Source: Legionellales bacterium | Lineage (GTDB): Bacteria; Pseudomonadota; Gammaproteobacteria; Berkiellales; Berkiellaceae | Length of the DNA: 14,509 nucleotides | Direction of reading: 5' to 3' | NCBI GenBank assembly: GCA_023266435.1 | Contig: JAHFQF010000036.1 | Coordinates: 1-14,509, forward strand | Shown here: in pieces, positions 13,672 to 14,509 of the stretch | How positions within the stretch are numbered: the first letter of the stretch is position 1 | How the letters are laid out: each line of letters begins with the position of its first letter | The notes under the pieces: generated by a model | Told to the model about the DNA's origin: nothing | Seen by the model: only the letters and a program-made list of their open reading frames with translations | Databases searched by the model: none | Translations under genes and position numbers: made by a program

Positions 13672-14509
13672 TCAATCTCCCAAATAATATTTTAGGAATT
13701 GGTCTTGCACGGAGTACATGTCAGAAAGTGGAGGGGCAAAGCTATTTGCTACAATAACAAACGCTTTGTGTTCTTGGCTATCCAGGTGATAGCCGCACAA
13801 ACAACTGATTCCTGACATAGAGCCTGTTTTGGCTTTGATGGTTTTTGGTAAGCGAGTTCTTTTCTCCAGCGTAGACTCACTTTCTCCAGGGCTAGGTAAT
13901 GCATCAACAAATTCTTTCATCTCATACCCTTTGCGTAATAACTCATAGAGTTGTTTTGTCTGGAGTCGATTGTATCGAGATCCGCCCGAACCATCGATAA
14001 TTAATGCTTGATCCATGGATAAGTCAAAATGCGTTTTGAGTAGTTCCTTGATGACAGCGTCGCCTTCTTCCCAATGTTGAATTTCAGTGGGAGAGTGATG
14101 ACGTACCATGGTGAGATATAGACTATCAAACACTAAATTATCTGATCGCTTTAAGGCAGGTGGCAAAAACACAGCCAGAGGTGCTGATTTCCAAGTATGC
14201 AGCAGTGTTTGCTCAGTAGGTACTTGTGAACGATCATGTACTATTACTACTTCATTGTGGATTTTTAAGGTAGTAAACAGTGTTTTTATCTTTTTTTCCA
14301 TATAGAGATCCATGTCCGCAGGGGAAATCTGCGTTTCTATGGGGGGCTCTGTTGGATTGAGATTGCCAGTCACTTGAATACAATCTGCCAGCCAGCTGAA
14401 GCGTAGGTTCGTAGGCTCAGAGGTCACAGAGAGCTCAGCGCGCATTGGATAGGCCATGTCATTGTTGACAATGGGTTTTTCATTCTTTGTGTCCCATTGT
14501 ATGGTAACA
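13672..14509 (-). CDS. dacB: PBP4-type D-Ala-D-Ala carboxypeptidase/endopeptidase, C-terminal part (5' end outside window)
   Basis: Family S13 enzymes trim D-Ala from peptidoglycan stem peptides and cut cross-links in the periplasm. The frame is open to the window edge, upstream of the ATG at 14457, and reads on through Trp-Asp...Asn-Asn-Asp-Met, so I treat the gene as truncated by the window rather than starting at 14457. The visible 278 residues hold two of the three active-site motifs: Ser-Asp-Asn (about 14145-14137) and Lys-Thr-Gly-Ser (about 13830-13819), plus the conserved Asp-Gly-Ser-Gly-x-Ser-Arg-Tyr-Asn. The catalytic Ser-x-x-Lys and the signal peptide would lie beyond the edge. The third-position Gly in Asp-Gly-Ser-Gly-Gly-Ser replaces a usual Leu. 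It heads the visible ogt-ddpX array. Confidence 0.88.
   Translation of the reverse strand, partial: VTIQWDTKNEKPIVNNDMAYPMRAELSVTSEPTNLRFSWLADCIQVTGNLNPTEPPIETQISPADMDLYMEKKIKTLFTTLKIHNEVVIVHDRSQVPTEQTLLHTWKSAPLAVFLPPALKRSDNLVFDSLYLTMVRHHSPTEIQHWEEGDAVIKELLKTHFDLSMDQALIIDGSGGSRYNRLQTKQLYELLRKGYEMKEFVDALPSPGESESTLEKRTRLPKTIKAKTGSMSGISCLCGYHLDSQEHKAFVIVANSFAPPLSDMYSVQDQFLKYYLGD

Noticed and set aside
14108..14305. Plus-strand open frame inside the PBP4-like gene
   Set aside because: It is the complement of conserved PBP4 motifs, has no ribosome binding site and resembles no protein.

Overview
The window looks like a chromosomal segment of a moderately AT-rich gammaproteobacterium that lives inside eukaryotic cells. 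The strongest sign is an ATP/ADP-type nucleotide translocase (5178-6650), a family found mostly in intracellular bacteria and plastids. The housekeeping genes (argS, an RlmI-type methyltransferase, ridA, ogt, crcB) resemble gammaproteobacterial forms. A member of Legionellales (Coxiella/Rickettsiella/Berkiella-like) is a reasonable guess, but it is inference. I see no tRNA, rRNA, CRISPR array, transposase or phage gene.

Layout. (1) 1-459: 3' end of an unidentified, very acidic protein gene, closed by a clear rho-independent terminator. (2) 458-1926: an unrecognised two-helix membrane protein rich in cysteine, preceded by two good sigma70-like promoters and an inverted repeat that brackets the first -10 box. 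It is the best candidate in the window for something undescribed, possibly a secreted host-directed protein. (3) 1910-4990, minus strand: an RlmI-type 23S rRNA methyltransferase gene, a strong hairpin, then a translationally coupled pair encoding an SDR/DoxX-like fusion and a DUF2269 membrane protein. The last gene overlaps the end of the unknown gene tail to tail. (4) 5078-7204, plus strand: the nucleotide translocase with two candidate promoters, then ridA and a hairpin that also closes the convergent argS. (5) 7217-11433, minus strand: an EamA/DMT transporter, a large pilin-like protein, the fluoride channel CrcB and argS. (6) 11434-12336: an intergenic region with a G7/C6 inverted repeat, then an exported protein built on a regular 16-17-residue repeat. 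(7) 12373-14509, minus strand: a PBP4-type D-Ala-D-Ala carboxypeptidase (cut by the window edge), the DNA repair methyltransferase Ogt, and a VanX/DdpX-type D-Ala-D-Ala dipeptidase.

How it fits together. The translocase points to nucleotide exchange with a host. The pilin-like protein, the exported repeat protein and the Cys-rich membrane protein are the surface or secreted candidates. The PBP4-like and DdpX-like enzymes both act on D-Ala-D-Ala bonds, one in the periplasm and one in the cytosol, and sit on one transcript-like array around ogt. No stretch longer than 300 bases lacks a gene; the largest gaps are 11434-11658, 4991-5177 and 405-585.
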